Positions 45,432 through 56,173 of a stretch of DNA of 64,000 nucleotides are shown in pieces (position 1 is the first letter of the stretch; each line of letters begins with the position of its first letter). The notes beneath the pieces are model-generated. The model was not told the origin of the DNA. It ran no database searches and saw only the letters and a program-made list of their open reading frames with translations. Source of the DNA: Dipteronia dyeriana (Eukaryota > Streptophyta > Magnoliopsida > Sapindales > Sapindaceae); the NCBI GenBank assembly GCA_032871835.1, contig CM065301.1:15331291-15395290 (forward strand), in the 5' to 3' direction. The translations under genes were made by a program, and so were the position numbers.

Positions 45432-45962
45432 TGATGTAAAACAAGTGGCTAAGTCCTACATGGTTTGATGGGACCATCATAAATCTAAGATTAAATGACT
45501 TTAATTGAAGGGAATTGAAGAGATCTTCAGGATTCAAAACCTTCGGTGTCGAGACACGTCCATTTTCGGTCAAATTCCATCATTTAGGCTCCGAAATCGC
45601 AATTCTTTCCTTTTTGGAAAATTTCCATTTTAGTCATAAGTTGACTTTGACAAACCAGAATCGTCTACCGTTAATTCCGGCTTGTTTATGGTCGTTAGTA
45701 TATTTTATTTTCGTAACTTTTTGTGATTTCGCTATTTTTGGCAGTTTAGCTATTTATGGCAGCTTTTGATATGTAATCATGTTTCTTGTCCAACAAGGAT
45801 TCGAGTTAGGGTCTTTTGCTTTAAATAGCCTTGTAAGCCGAAAGGCTCAAATAGCTTATTATTCAATAAAATTTCTAAAGTTTTAACTTTATTCTGGTTG
45901 ATTTCAGTTTTTCAAAAGAATTTAGACGTCGGTATAATTCTAGTTACATTTTCACTGTGTCA
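45432..45962 (+). mobile_element. 5' LTR of the chromovirus-like element, 531 bp
   Basis: TGATGTAAAACAAG to TTTTCACTGTGTCA. TTTAAATAGCCTTG near 45820 is a possible TATA region and TTATTCAATAAAAT near 45860 a possible poly(A) signal. It differs from the 3' LTR at a few percent to perhaps 8% of positions by eye. Confidence 0.93.
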
Positions 45963-45964
45963 AT

Positions 45965-45977
45965 TGGTATCAGAGCC
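45965..45977 (+). other. Primer-binding site of the chromovirus-like element
   Basis: TGGTATCAGAGCC, complementary to the initiator methionine tRNA 3' end, two bases after the LTR. Confidence 0.93.
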
Positions 45978-45994
45978 TAGTTTTATCGATCTCG

Positions 45995-47236
45995 ATGTCA
46001 ACTAACGGAGTAGGAGACAGAAACCCTACTGACGGTGATCGTGGGGTGGAGGCCTTGTGGACAGTGGTGGAGGAACAACGACAACAGTTAAGGGAGATTC
46101 GTGAACTGCTTGTCGGGATGAACCTCAATGCTAACAACAGGCAGCCGCAACCGGATAACAGAGTGCGAGCTGAGGGATTTACCCGAGGCCAATTTGTTAA
46201 CAGAGAACGTCCCTCTCGTCATCAACCTGATAGCGAGGATGACTCTGAAGACGAATGATATAGAGGATATGGTGTTATTCAACCAGTGAGACGATCCAGA
46301 GAGCATAACGACTACAGGTTGAAGGCAGATATTTCAAGCTTTAATGGAAATCTGCGAATAGAAGATTTTCTTAACTGGATCACCGAAGTAGAGCGGTTCT
46401 TCGAGATGATGGAGATTCTAGAAGAGAAAATGGTCAGATTTATCTCCTTTAGGCTGAAAGAAGGGGCTGCAGTCTGGTGGGATCAATTGCAGAAGAACCG
46501 TCAGCGACAAGGAAAGGCCATTGTAAGAACCTGGCATAGAATGAAACAGCTAATGATGGGTAAGTTTCTGCCACCAGACTATGAGCAATATTTATTCCAG
46601 CTGCTTCAAAATTGCTCGCAGGGGACCAAGTCGGTGTTTGATTACACAACAGAATTTTCTAGGCTCTCAGAGCGAAATAATCTGAGTGAAACAGAGGGGC
46701 AACGCGTAGCCAGATATCTCAACGGGTTGAGGCCCTCACTTTCAGATAAGATCGGACTGCAAGTGTTGTGGACTGTGGATGAAGCTCACAATATGGCGTT
46801 AAAGGCCGAATTGATGGAACGTAGAGTTGGAAACCCTGGTTTCCGAAGGAACAATCCTGAGTCATCATTCCATAACAGAGACAAGGGTGTTCAATCATCG
46901 GTTCCAGCGAACCAACCAAAAGGATTTAATGGAGAAGAGGGTAGCAGTAGCAGTCAAACAACATCGCCATCCAACAGAAACGTGCCTAGAAATCCAAATC
47001 CAAATCCGAATGCTAGGTCTACACCAGGAACTTGTTACATATGTAGAAAACCTGGTCATCATTCGAATGTCTGTCCTGATTGTCGACTAGTAAATTGGGT
47101 AGAAGGATGTGAAGAAGATCCAGATGTTCCTAACTATGAAGAAGAAGGTGATTTGTATGAGGGAGCAGAATTCGCTGAAGAAGATGGTGAGCGGGTTAAT
47201 TGTGTGGTGCAACGAGTGTTGTATGCACCAAAATAA
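45995..47236 (+). pseudogene. Chromovirus-like gag with one internal stop
   Basis: Capsid protein. The N-terminal piece, from MSTNGVGDRNPTDGDRG, ends at a TGA (46256-46258). The frame resumes without shift and is open from 46286: [47 protein letters not shown] and the gag core, then an Asn/Pro-rich linker. A complete CCHC knuckle [14 protein letters not shown] is at about 47034-47075. A TAA at 47234-47236 follows APK before the protease. Except for the one stop, this is the best kept gag in the window. Confidence 0.88.
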
Positions 47237-47660
47237 GAGGACCTCAGTCAGCGTAACAATATATTTCGATCTTGCTGCACAATCAGTCAGAAAGTCTGTG
47301 ACATGATCGTGGACAGATGAAGTTGCGAGAACTTTATCGCAAAGAGGTTGGTGGAACATCTGAAGCTGCCAACCGAGAAACATCCCAATCCATATACAAT
47401 TGGTTGGATAAAAAAAGGACCGACAATAAAGGTAACTGATATTTGTCGTGTTCCTATATCTATTGGTAAGATATATAAGGAGGATGTAGTTTGTGATGTG
47501 ATTGATATGAATGCTAGCCATGTATTGTTGGGTCGGCCATGGCAGTATGATGTTAATATTACTTATAAGGGTCGGGATAACACTTATTTATTTACTTGGG
47601 GGTCATATAAAATTGCTATGGCTCCTTCCAAACGTCAGACAGTGCCTAACAAGACCTCTG
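47237..47660 (+). pseudogene. Chromovirus-like protease with destroyed active site
   Basis: The retropepsin region, in frame with gag. At the catalytic triplet (47312-47320) the sequence reads Asp, Arg, stop followed by [14 protein letters not shown], where relatives have DSG; both the triplet and the frame are lost. Downstream the fold continues with [14 protein letters not shown] and [15 protein letters not shown], then [12 protein letters not shown]. It would have cleaved the polyprotein. Confidence 0.85.
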
Positions 47661-48660
47661 TAGTTGAGAAGCAGTCTTTTCTAACTATGACCGGATCCGA
47701 CACAGAATTCGTGACAGATGTTAAGAATGCACAGGAGATCTATGCTTTAATGGTTAAAGCTCTAGTGGTAGAAGAGAAAGAAACATCGGTCGTAACTGTT
47801 CCTGAGAAAATACATCCGTTGCTAGAACAATTCAAGGACATTACTTCAGAAGATTTTCCTAATAACTTACCGCCATTAAGAGACATTCAGCACCATATAG
47901 ATCTTATACCTGGGGGGAGTTTGCCCAATCTGCCACATTACCGGATGAGTCCAAAGGAGAATGAGATTCTGAGGGAGAAAATAGAAGGATTATTGCAAAA
48001 GGGTTTCATACGTGAAAGCATGAGCCAGTGTGCAGTTCCTGCATTGCTAACACCAAAGAAGGATGGGAGTTGGCGTATATGCATGGACAGTCGAGCTATC
48101 AACAAGATAACCGTCAAGTACCGATTCCCGATTCCCCGCTTATATGACATGTTGGATCAACTGGAGGGTTCAAAGCTGTTTTCGAAGATTGATTTACATA
48201 GTGGGTATCACCAAATTCGGGTCAGACCTTGGGATGAATGGAAAACGGCGTTCAAAAGCAAGGATGGTTTGTATGAGTGGTTGGTCATGCCCTTCGGTTT
48301 ATCAAATGCACCCAGTACTTTCATGCGAGTGATGAATCAGGTATTGAGGCCTTTTGTGGGAAAGTTTGTTGTGGTTTATTTCGACGACATTCTTATTTAT
48401 AGTAAGACTGAAAAAGAGTATGTTGAGCAGTTGCGAGAGGTGTTAAAAGTTTTACAAGAAAATCAACTATTTCTTAATCTGAAGAAATGCAGTTTTATGA
48501 CCAACAGTTTTTTATTTTTGGGTTACGTGGTGAGTTCAAAATAAATTCATGTGGACGAAGAAAAGGTGCGAGCAATTCGAGAATGGCCTGCGCCGAAAAC
48601 GTAAGTGAAGTTCGTAGCTTTCATGGCTTAGCTACTTTCTATCACCGGTTATTCGAAATT
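47660..48660 (+). pseudogene. Chromovirus-like reverse transcriptase
   Basis: RT within the 398-codon open stretch 47348-48544, the longest retroelement frame here. Seen in order: [75 protein letters not shown] and the catalytic box YFDD (48377-48388) in [12 protein letters not shown], then [24 protein letters not shown] at 48542-48544 ends it. The following IHVDEEKVRAIREWP and [16 protein letters not shown] are still encoded, until a one-base frameshift near 48645. Confidence 0.88.
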
Positions 48661-48671
48661 TCAGCACCGCC

Positions 48672-49145
48672 ATGGCACCGATAACAGAATGCATGAAGAA
48701 GGGTAGGTTTCAGTGTGGAGAAGAAGCAGAGATGAGTTTTGCGTTAATCAAGGAGAAATTGTGTACTGCACCAGTACTGGCTCTACCCAGTTTTGAGAAG
48801 ATTTTTGAAGTGGAGTGTGATGCTAGTGGGGTGGGAATTAGAGTTGTGCTGTCCTAAGAAAAGCGACCAGTAGCTTTCTTTAGCGAGAAATTAAGTGAAG
48901 CTCGCTAGAAGTGGAGTACTTATGATCAGGAATTCTACGCAGTGGTCCGAGCCTTGAAGTACTGGGAACATTACCTAGTACAAAGGGAGTTTGTATTGTA
49001 CACCGACCATCAAGATTTGAAGTTTATCAACAGTCAGAAGAACTTGGACAACATGCATGTCAGGTAGGCCACTTTCCTTCAGAAATTTCCTTTTGTTATC
49101 AAGCACAAATCAGGGGTTCTGAACCGAGTTGCTGATGCATTGAGC
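48672..49145 (+). pseudogene. Chromovirus-like RNase H with three stops
   Basis: Begins [20 protein letters not shown]; the catalytic-type motifs [23 protein letters not shown] and [11 protein letters not shown] are recognisable. Stops at 48855-48857 (TAA), 48906-48908 (TAG) and 49065-49067 (TAG) are all in the same frame, each one transition away from the codon normally seen at that place. It leads directly into the integrase frame (VADALSRC). Confidence 0.85.
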
Positions 49146-50312
49146 CGCTGTGCCACCCTGCTCGTAACCCTAGCTCATGAGATTGTTGGGTTTGATTCTC
49201 TGAAGGAGTTGTATGAAGAGGATGAGGATTTCAAGGAAATCTGGTCCAAGTGTATTGAAAAACAGCCTATCTGTGATTTTCATGAAAATGATGGGTATCT
49301 GTTTCGTGGCAATCGTTTGTATATTCCCAGAACATCTCTACGGGAGAAATTAATCAGAGACTTGCACGGTGGTGGATTGAGTGGACACTTGGGACGAGAC
49401 AAAACGGTGGCTAGCTTGGAGGAACGGTATTTCTGGCCACAACTGAAACGAGATGTTGGGAATTTTGTACAGAGATGTTACACTTGTCAGGTGTCTAAAG
49501 GTCAGTCACAAAATACTGGTCTTTATATGCCTTTACATATTCCTAAAAATATATGGGAGGACTTGTTTATGGATTTTGTGTTGGGATTACCCCGTACCCA
49601 GCGAGGTGTAGATTCGGTTTTCGCGGTGGTTGACAGGTTTTCAAAAATGGCTCACTTTATCCATTGCCGGAAGACCTCTGATGCTTCGCACATAGCCCGA
49701 CTATTTTTCAGAGAAGTGGTCCGACTATATGGGGTACCGCAGTCAATTACCTCTGATCATGACACGAAATTCCTTAGCCACTTTTGGCTGACCTTATGGA
49801 AAATGTTCAATACATCTCTGAAACGAAGTACTACTGCTCACCCACAAACTGATGGACAAACGAAAGTGACGAATAGAACCTTGGGAAATCTGGTCCGTTT
49901 CGTTTGCGGAGATATGCCGAAACAGTGGGATCATGCATTGCCTCAAGTTGAGTTTGCCTACAATAGTGCTGTACATAGTGCCACGGGAAAATCTCCTTTT
50001 GTTGTGACATATGTGTCACCACCGAAGCACACTGTGGATTTAATTCATTTACCAAAGGGTCCGAGAGTTAGTGTTGCTGCAGAAAACATGGTTACTCGGG
50101 CTCAAGCGGTGCAAGCGGAGGTGAGACAGAAACTGGAAGAAACCAATGCGAAATACAAGGCAGCTGCAGACAAGCATAGGCGTCGGAAGGTGTTTGAGGA
50201 GGGCAACTCAGTAATGGTTTTCTTACGCAAAGAAAAGTTCCCAGTTGGGACTTATAACAAACTGAAGCCCAAGAAGTATGGTCCGTATCAGATTGTAAAA
50301 AAAAATCAATGA
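49140..50312 (+). pseudogene. Chromovirus-like integrase with catalytic Glu changed to Lys
   Basis: A 390-codon open stretch. The zinc-binding HHCC is present ([13 protein letters not shown], then CYTCQVSKG). The rve core has Asp in [13 protein letters not shown] and Asp in [14 protein letters not shown], but the third acidic residue is Lys: [16 protein letters not shown], codon AAA at 49863-49865. The C-terminal part has [20 protein letters not shown] and [11 protein letters not shown] slip in the A9 run near 50297-50305 causes the stop at 50310-50312. The true tail ([18 protein letters not shown]) is encoded just after in another frame. Inactive despite the long open frame. Confidence 0.9.
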
Positions 50313-50440
50313 TAATGCATATGTGATCGACCTACCTGAGACCATGGGAATTTCCAATACCTTCAATGTTGCTGATTTGTTCCAGTATCATACAGAATAG
50401 CCTCTTTATCCTAAGCCTAACTCGAAGTCGAGTTCTTTAC

Positions 50441-50453
50441 AAGTAGAGGGGAC
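50441..50453 (+). other. Polypurine tract of the chromovirus-like element
   Basis: AAGTAGAGGGGAC directly before TGATGTAGAACAAG of the 3' LTR. Confidence 0.8.
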
Positions 50454-50983
50454 TGATGTAGAACAAGTGGTTGAGTCCTACATGGCTTGGTGAGACCATC
50501 CCAAATCTAAGATTAAATGACCTTAATTGAAGGGAATCAGCGAGATCTTCAGAAGTCAAAACCTTTGGTGTTGAGGCACGTCCATTTTCGGCCAAATTCC
50601 ATCATTTAGGTCCCGAAATCGCAATTTTTTTCTTTTTGGAAAATTTCCATTTTTGTCATAAGTTGACTTTGACAAGCCAGAATCGTCTACCGTTAATTCC
50701 GGCTTGTTTATGGTCGTTAGTATATTTTATTTCCGTAACTTTTGTGATTTCGCTATTTTTGGCAGTTTCGCTATTTATGGCAGTTTTTGATATGTAATCC
50801 CGTTTTTTGTCTAACAAGAATTCGGGTTAGGATCTTTCGCTTTAAATAACTTTGTAAGCCGAAAGGCTCAAATAACTTATTATTCAATAAAATTTTTAAA
50901 GTTTTAACTTTATTCCGGTGGATTCCAGTTTTTCAAAAGAATTTAGACGTTGGTATAATTCTAGCTACGTTTTCACTGCGTCA
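50454..50983 (+). mobile_element. 3' LTR of the chromovirus-like element, 530 bp
   Basis: TGATGTAGAACAAG to TTTTCACTGCGTCA, colinear with the 5' LTR; followed by the GATTA target duplication. Confidence 0.93.
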
Positions 50984-50988
50984 GATTA

Positions 50989-52255
50989 TTAATTATATTA
51001 AATCTTGAACTATTTTGTACAAGCATTCAATACTACACACTATTGTTCTAATAATCAGGCAGCCGTCTAGGTCTTAGATGGATTCGGTCTGTGAGAAAGA
51101 TCTAATCGGCTTTCTTAGGAGGCCTAGGTGTTTGCTTAGGCGGCATCCCTCTATGAAAGTTAGAAGGAGCAACAACAATGAGGTTTTTTCAACAATTTTG
51201 TATTTTTTTTTTAAATGGTACTATACATTTTCACCATCGTTTTGATTAATTCAAATTCATTATTTAGATAGTCTAGATGTCGGTCTGCCGTACTATACAC
51301 ATATTAATATACATTTTGTGTGTGAACACTTTAATGTGAGAGTTGTAAAATTGTTGCGTCTGTATATATATGATTTATATATATAAATGTATATAAAAGT
51401 ACAGACTACAGTTGAGAATTTTGTAGTTGACGTGGTGTCCATTATAACATTTCTTTTAATATCACATATTGCTTTTTTTATTTCAAATAATTGGCCTACA
51501 TGAAGTTTCGATTGGGGGCAATGGAAAAGCGGACAACTTATGATGTTGAGTGGATCGACAATGAATTAAATTAGTTTTGATAAGTAGAAGAAGTCAAAAC
51601 CTAATAAAGGTTAATAGAGACTATATATGATAAGTGTAGTAATGTGTAAATTAAAGATGATATATGCTCTAAAATATCATTGAAAAGTCCCTGTGAATTT
51701 CTCCACCCTTGATAAACATTTTTCTTTTTGGCAATGATATAGTGGAAAACAACTCAACGCCCACCCTTGTTATTTTTTGCTTTTTAGAGTTCACGAGCCA
51801 CTTGGTGTTGATGTTCATTTTGTGCGGTTAGTGTGAACTCTTTCAAGTGCTCTGAACCCATTTCATATTTAGAAAAAAAAAAAGTTCAACCATATGTGAT
51901 GGCTGTTCTATATATGTTTTTTTTTTTTATCAATTTGCTGTGTGCATTTTGTAATTTAGTGACTACTTTTATTTCGTCACGCCATATAATTAGGGTCATG
52001 TAGATAATTGAATTACCTTGTCAATTCCTGATAAACCTCCATTAGAAAAAAATATACACGATAAAACCAAACAATACATCGAAAAACGTCTCCAATCCAC
52101 AACGTATAGCTGTAGGGCCTCGTATTGTCTACTACATCAAAATTTAGTGAGTATCTGATTTGTAATCTAAAAAATATCAAAAGACTAAGATACCATTTAG
52201 AGTATTAAATATTAATTATTAGATTATTTTTCGATGAGAAATTATCAAGAGAAGT
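50989..52255. other. AT-rich spacer, no gene seen
   Basis: 51050-51170 has GGCAGCCGTCTAGG and AGGAGGCCTAGGTGTTTGCT then TAGGCGGC words similar to the element at 57399-58334, probably a fragment of that family. Otherwise nothing. Confidence 0.45.
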
Positions 52256-52435
52256 ATTACTAACTTTAATTTCGATAAGTACCTTGATAAAAAATAGTTT
52301 TAATGTTTAAAACATTTCAGGTAGATTTCATTAAATTTATCATCTATAAATAAATTCAGATCAAAATTCATAAAAATAATTTAATATAATACTATTTCAT
52401 TAAGTTTTTTACCAAAATTAAAGTTAGAGATAGAG
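52256..52435. repeat. Truncated relative of the 63649 foldback element
   Basis: TAACTTTAATTTCGATAAG at left and, inverted, TAACTTTAATTTTGGTAAA at right. The inside has GGTAGATTTCATTAAATTTATC and CAGATCAAAATTCATAAA, also present in the foldback at 63649-64000. About 165 bp between the ends. Confidence 0.55.
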
Positions 52436-52989
52436 ATACCTCACTTAATAATTCATAATTATTCAATATTAAGAAATCTAATTCTCAACTTGTAAATGCA
52501 ATTAACAGATAATATTTGTTTGTTCGTTTTTGTTGTATACAAACATAAATATACTCTATATACATAAAAGGACAAACATATGTCATGATCTCCATTGAAT
52601 TATCGAAAACTGAAGATTCGAATTTTAAAAATAAAGGCAACATTGACTAGATTTGTGACCGTTTAAGATTTTAAAAAATGATTGGACATAATAATCTCAA
52701 CAAAAAAAAAAGAAAATTTCGTTGCTTTCCAATAAAATAAAATAAACATTTTGTTTTTGCTGTTTTAGATTTTCATTTCAATATTAAGATCACATCAAAC
52801 AATTATTTTTCTAGATTACTTTTGTTTTCAAAATTTGTTATCCCTCCCTTTCCTCTTTAAACATATATAAAAACCTGTACTTACTGGAATATTGTGAATT
52901 AGACAAGATAATATCGGCTCGGTAATAAGCTTCTTACACTCACTCTCTCAATCTCAAAATAATGTAATAGTTATATATATATATTCAAA
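52436..52989. other. AT-rich spacer, no gene seen
   Basis: Nothing recognised on either strand. Confidence 0.5.
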
Positions 52990-53143
52990 TCAGTGTACAC
53001 TGATACAAATATGTCGGTATGTTAGATGTGAACTATTAGATTTACATACTTTGACTCAAAATGTATGCACTTGTCAAAACTTCTCCATAATCAATGGTCT
53101 AGATGCAGCGCATTAATATAACGTATATCAGTATGCACTGACT
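52990..53143. mobile_element. 154-bp MITE, copy B
   Basis: Left TCAGTGTACACTGATACAAA; right, inverted, AGTCAGTGCATACTGATATA. Inverted relative to the copy at 6956-7110, sharing among others ATTAGATTTACAT(A/T)CTTTGACTCAAA. Non-coding. Confidence 0.7.
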
Positions 53144-53343
53144 GGAAAACCACTATATGTATATCCAATTTATTCCTTTGAGATTCATTTCTTTGTTTAC
53201 AAATAAAGCACAACGAGCTAGCTAAACTAGCTACTGGTTTCAAACAATAATTAATATAGTTATGGAAGAACACTAATTAAATTAGATTAAAGAAGAGGGA
53301 GTCGTATAATATTTGTATTCGTGATCGTTTTGTTGTCTGGGAT

Positions 53344-53472
53344 ATGAGGGGGAAAATGAGATTTTGTCATTATTATTTATTGAATTGCTTCTTCAACCCA
53401 ATATTATTACTTATTAGTGAGGAACTTGACGATGCAACAGTACTAGCACTACATTGCAAAACCAAGCAGGTA
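53344..53472 (+). pseudogene. Possible S1-type (self-incompatibility-like) small exon
   Basis: ATG at 53344 opens MRGKMRFCHYYLLNCFF, a possible short signal-like hydrophobic start, and runs to VLALHCKTKQ, followed by GTAAGA, a good 5' splice site. The LALHCK wording recalls the LTLHCKSKDDDLG core of plant S-protein homologues, but the conserved residues before it do not match well and no second part follows. Very weak; it may be chance. Confidence 0.2.
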
Positions 53473-53479
53473 AGAAATA

Positions 53480-54111
53480 TTTTATTCTAAAAAGTTAATT
53501 ATTTAATCAATATTTACTTCTGCTAAATCAGTGATTTAAAAGCCTTGCATTGAATTTGTTTTACTCCAGATCCGCGGTATCCCGTACTTCTTTTTATACA
53601 GAAATCGATTTTGAAATATTATATAATATATTTTCTAATATTGTAGAATCCATTTTATATGAAAAAACTGATAGAATTCTCGATAATTTTCTTATTAGAC
53701 CTGACTTGAAAGCCTAGCCGAGATCGAAGTTATTGTAATCATAGGCGGACCCATGTATAGCCCGGGACAGTCCTCTGATTTTTTTTTTTAAATATTATTA
53801 TTTTATTACATAAATACCCTTTAACCTTCTATTATTAGTAAATTAACTTTAATTTCAACTAATATTACTACATATACCCTTGAGCATAACATTATTATCA
53901 TCCAATATTATTTTCATACTCTACTTTTAAATTTTTGTAATGGCTGTGATTTATAGAACTCTAATTTTAGATTACTTCTAATTTGTAGGTTTTTAGTGCT
54001 TTGAATACTTAATGAATTACCTAATATAACTCAATACAAAACATTGTATGTATTAAGCAGTTTTTACGAATATGTAAATTGTGAAAATTGTGAGATATGT
54101 CATATTTGGTT
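53480..54111. other. AT-rich spacer with a repeat edge
   Basis: CATAGGCGGACCCATGTATA at 53742 resembles termini of hAT-type elements. A possible partner, inverted CAGGGACAGACC, lies at 55957-55968, outside the 54115 element. No gene. Confidence 0.4.
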
Positions 54112-54424
54112 TTGTGTTGCAATGATATCACTGTTTTAATAACTTAAGTTTAAAATGCACCTATCATGTGAACTACCCAAATTGCCCTTAAATAATCTAT
54201 TTTTTATTCTCATTGTGCTTTCATCTACACTTTGAAAACGATAACTCATCTCTCTCTCTCCAAAAAACTTGTCTCCCTCCAAATTCTACACAAGAATATA
54301 ACATATATTTGTGATCTTCGTTTATATATTTTCATATATTTATGTGTGGTTTAACAATGTATCCATTCGTTATGATTTGTTGTCACAGTCTTTGTATGAA
54401 CGTGTATGAACATGTGGTTTAACA

Positions 54425-54656
54425 ATGCTTGATTCTTTCAAATATATGCTCGATTTGGCTACAAATATACTCGATTTAACTAAACTTAATTTTCAAAAAA
54501 ACAAAATGCTCGATTCTTTCAAAATATCCTCACTTTTTTTTAAATAATCGAGGATAAGTTTGAAAGAATCGAGCATTTTGGTTTTTGAAAATTAGGTTTA
54601 GTTAAATCGAGTATATTTATAGCCAAATCGAGCATATATTTGAGAGAATCGAGCGT
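54425..54656. repeat. Long hairpin, arms about 95 bp, loop about 20 bp
   Basis: Left arm GATTCTTTCAAATATATGCT through ACAAAATGCTCGATTCTTTC (54431-54530) is the inverted counterpart of 54551-54650 (TTTGAAAGAATCGAGCATTT onward), with only a few mismatches. A transcript would fold into a long stem. Confidence 0.9.
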
Positions 54657-54970
54657 ATTTTTCAAAGGATCGTGTATTATTTTTGAAAATTATGTTTAGT
54701 TAAATCAAGTATATTTGTAGCCAAATCGAGCATATTTTTGAACGAATCGAGCGTATTTGTCAAAAGAACGAGCATTTTTTTTTTAAAAAAAAATAGGTTT
54801 AGTTAAGTCAAGTATATTTGTAGCCAAATCAATCATGTCTTTGAAAGAATCGAGCATATTTTTCAAATGATCGAACATTTATTTTTTGAAAATTAGGTTT
54901 AGTTAAATCAAGTATATTTGTAGCCAAATCGAGACTTTTTTTAATATGATCGAGCTTATTTTAGAAAGAA
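54560..54970. repeat. Tandem array, unit about 110 bp, GAATCGAGCATATTT family
   Basis: Three to four degenerate direct copies of a unit containing AAATTAGGTTTAGTTAAATC, GTATATTTGTAGCCAAATCG and GAATCGAGCATATTTTTCAA. The first unit is also the right arm of the hairpin. Confidence 0.8.
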
Positions 54971-55305
54971 TCAAGCATATTTTTAAAAGACTCGAAGATT
55001 TTTGTAAAAGAATCAAGACTTTTAATTGATGAAACCGAGCTTTTTCCAATAAAAAAACTCTTGAACTTTTTTTGTATGGGTTCGAACTCTTTTACCAAAT
55101 GCCCGACCTTTTTTTTTATTGGGTTCGAGCATTTTTTTACTGAGTTCGAGCCTTTTTACCAAGGTTTCGAGACTTTTAATAAAGGCTCCGAGCATTTTGT
55201 AATTACATTAGAAGGATATTAGAATGAAATTAGACTTTTATTAAAAGCTCCGAGACTTTCACTGAACCCAACTTAGAGGTCAGAAGGATATTAGAAGGAA
55301 AGAAC

Positions 55306-55368
55306 TTTTCATGGAAATTGCATGTTGATGGTTCGTCGAATACTCATGGCAGTGGGCAGGGATTGTAG
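55306..55368 (+). pseudogene. Short retroelement RNase H-like fragment
   Basis: Twenty codons reading FSWKLHVDGSSNTHGSGQG and then a stop. VDGSS followed by GSG is the start of the archaeal-type RNase H of Tat-lineage gypsy elements or related RNases. Far too short to act; a captured or inserted scrap inside the 54115 element. Confidence 0.45.
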
Positions 55369-56173
55369 AAATAAAAAAGCTCCAGGGGCGCTGCCTCCTG
55401 CTCCCCTGCGAGCTGATTGGACAGCTCGACCACCGTAAGCTCGGTGGGGAGCTCGACCCCCGAATGCGTCTGCGTAGCGCCACTCCATCGACGTTCGAGT
55501 GATTGCATGAGTTTCAACGAGACTTTCTCTCTCTACTTCATAACTCTGTCAATATAAAAATGAATGAAAGAAATCTGATGTGGAATAACTATTGGGGGTA
55601 TTTTTGTCTGTTCATCATAATTGGTGTATTTTAAACATAAGTTATTAAAGCAGTGACATTGTTGAAATGCCACCTCCAAAAAGTACCGTTTATTTTTTGA
55701 ACCCTATGTAAATTTATACATGTTTTATATAAAATATTCACATTAATTTTGTTCTAATTGTTATTTGTTAGTCTAAACATTCTATATTCACTCAGTTCTG
55801 TTCTGGTTATTAGATTAAACAATTCACAAGTCTTTTAAAGTAAATTTTCATATTTGTTGAATCCATTTGTATATATATTTATATAAAAGTGTATATATAT
55901 ATATACACACGTGTATAAAAGCTTAGTCCGGATAATAAATATTTTTTAGGTCTGTCCCTGATTTTAACCTACTAAAGTTGACCCAATGAGGATAAACAAA
56001 AACTAGCTTTTTCATCTAAAATTGCTTTTATTATGCCTCAAAATTCATAAACTGTTCTTTCAACAAGAAAGTTGAACAATCTAGCAACTTTAGTGTTTGC
56101 AAACAAGTTAAATGTGTTTTTTTTTGCTGGAAACACTACTGTGTTGAAGACTTGTAATGAATATAGCTAGTAC

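Larger units (their letters stand above)
45432..50983 (+). mobile_element. Complete chromovirus-like Ty3/gypsy retrotransposon with perfect TSD
   Basis: A 5.55-kb element with LTRs 45432-45962 and 50454-50983 and perfect 5-bp duplications GATTA (45427-45431 and 50984-50988). Order: PBS, gag with CCHC knuckle, protease, RT, RNase H, integrase, polypurine tract. Pol wording ([39 protein letters not shown]) matches compact chromovirus-type elements, but I do not see a chromodomain after the integrase, so the clade is left open. At least seven stops, two frameshifts and a changed catalytic residue make it inactive. Confidence 0.93.
54115..55672. mobile_element. Non-autonomous TIR element, 1.56 kb, Mutator-like
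   Basis: Left GCAATGATATCACTGTTTTA then ATAACTTAAGTTTAAAATGC; right, inverted, CAACAATGTCACTGCTTTA then ATAACTTATGTTTAAAATAC. The inverted match spans about 60 bp. Inside are a strong palindrome (54425-54656), degenerate tandem repeats, an RNase H-like fragment and a GC-rich stretch (55376-55490). Target duplication not resolved. Confidence 0.6.

Noticed and set aside
53742..55968. A larger hAT-type element enclosing the 54115 element
   Set aside because: AGGCGGACCCATG at left and the inverted CAGGGACAGACC at right look similar, but the match is short and no 8-bp duplication was found.
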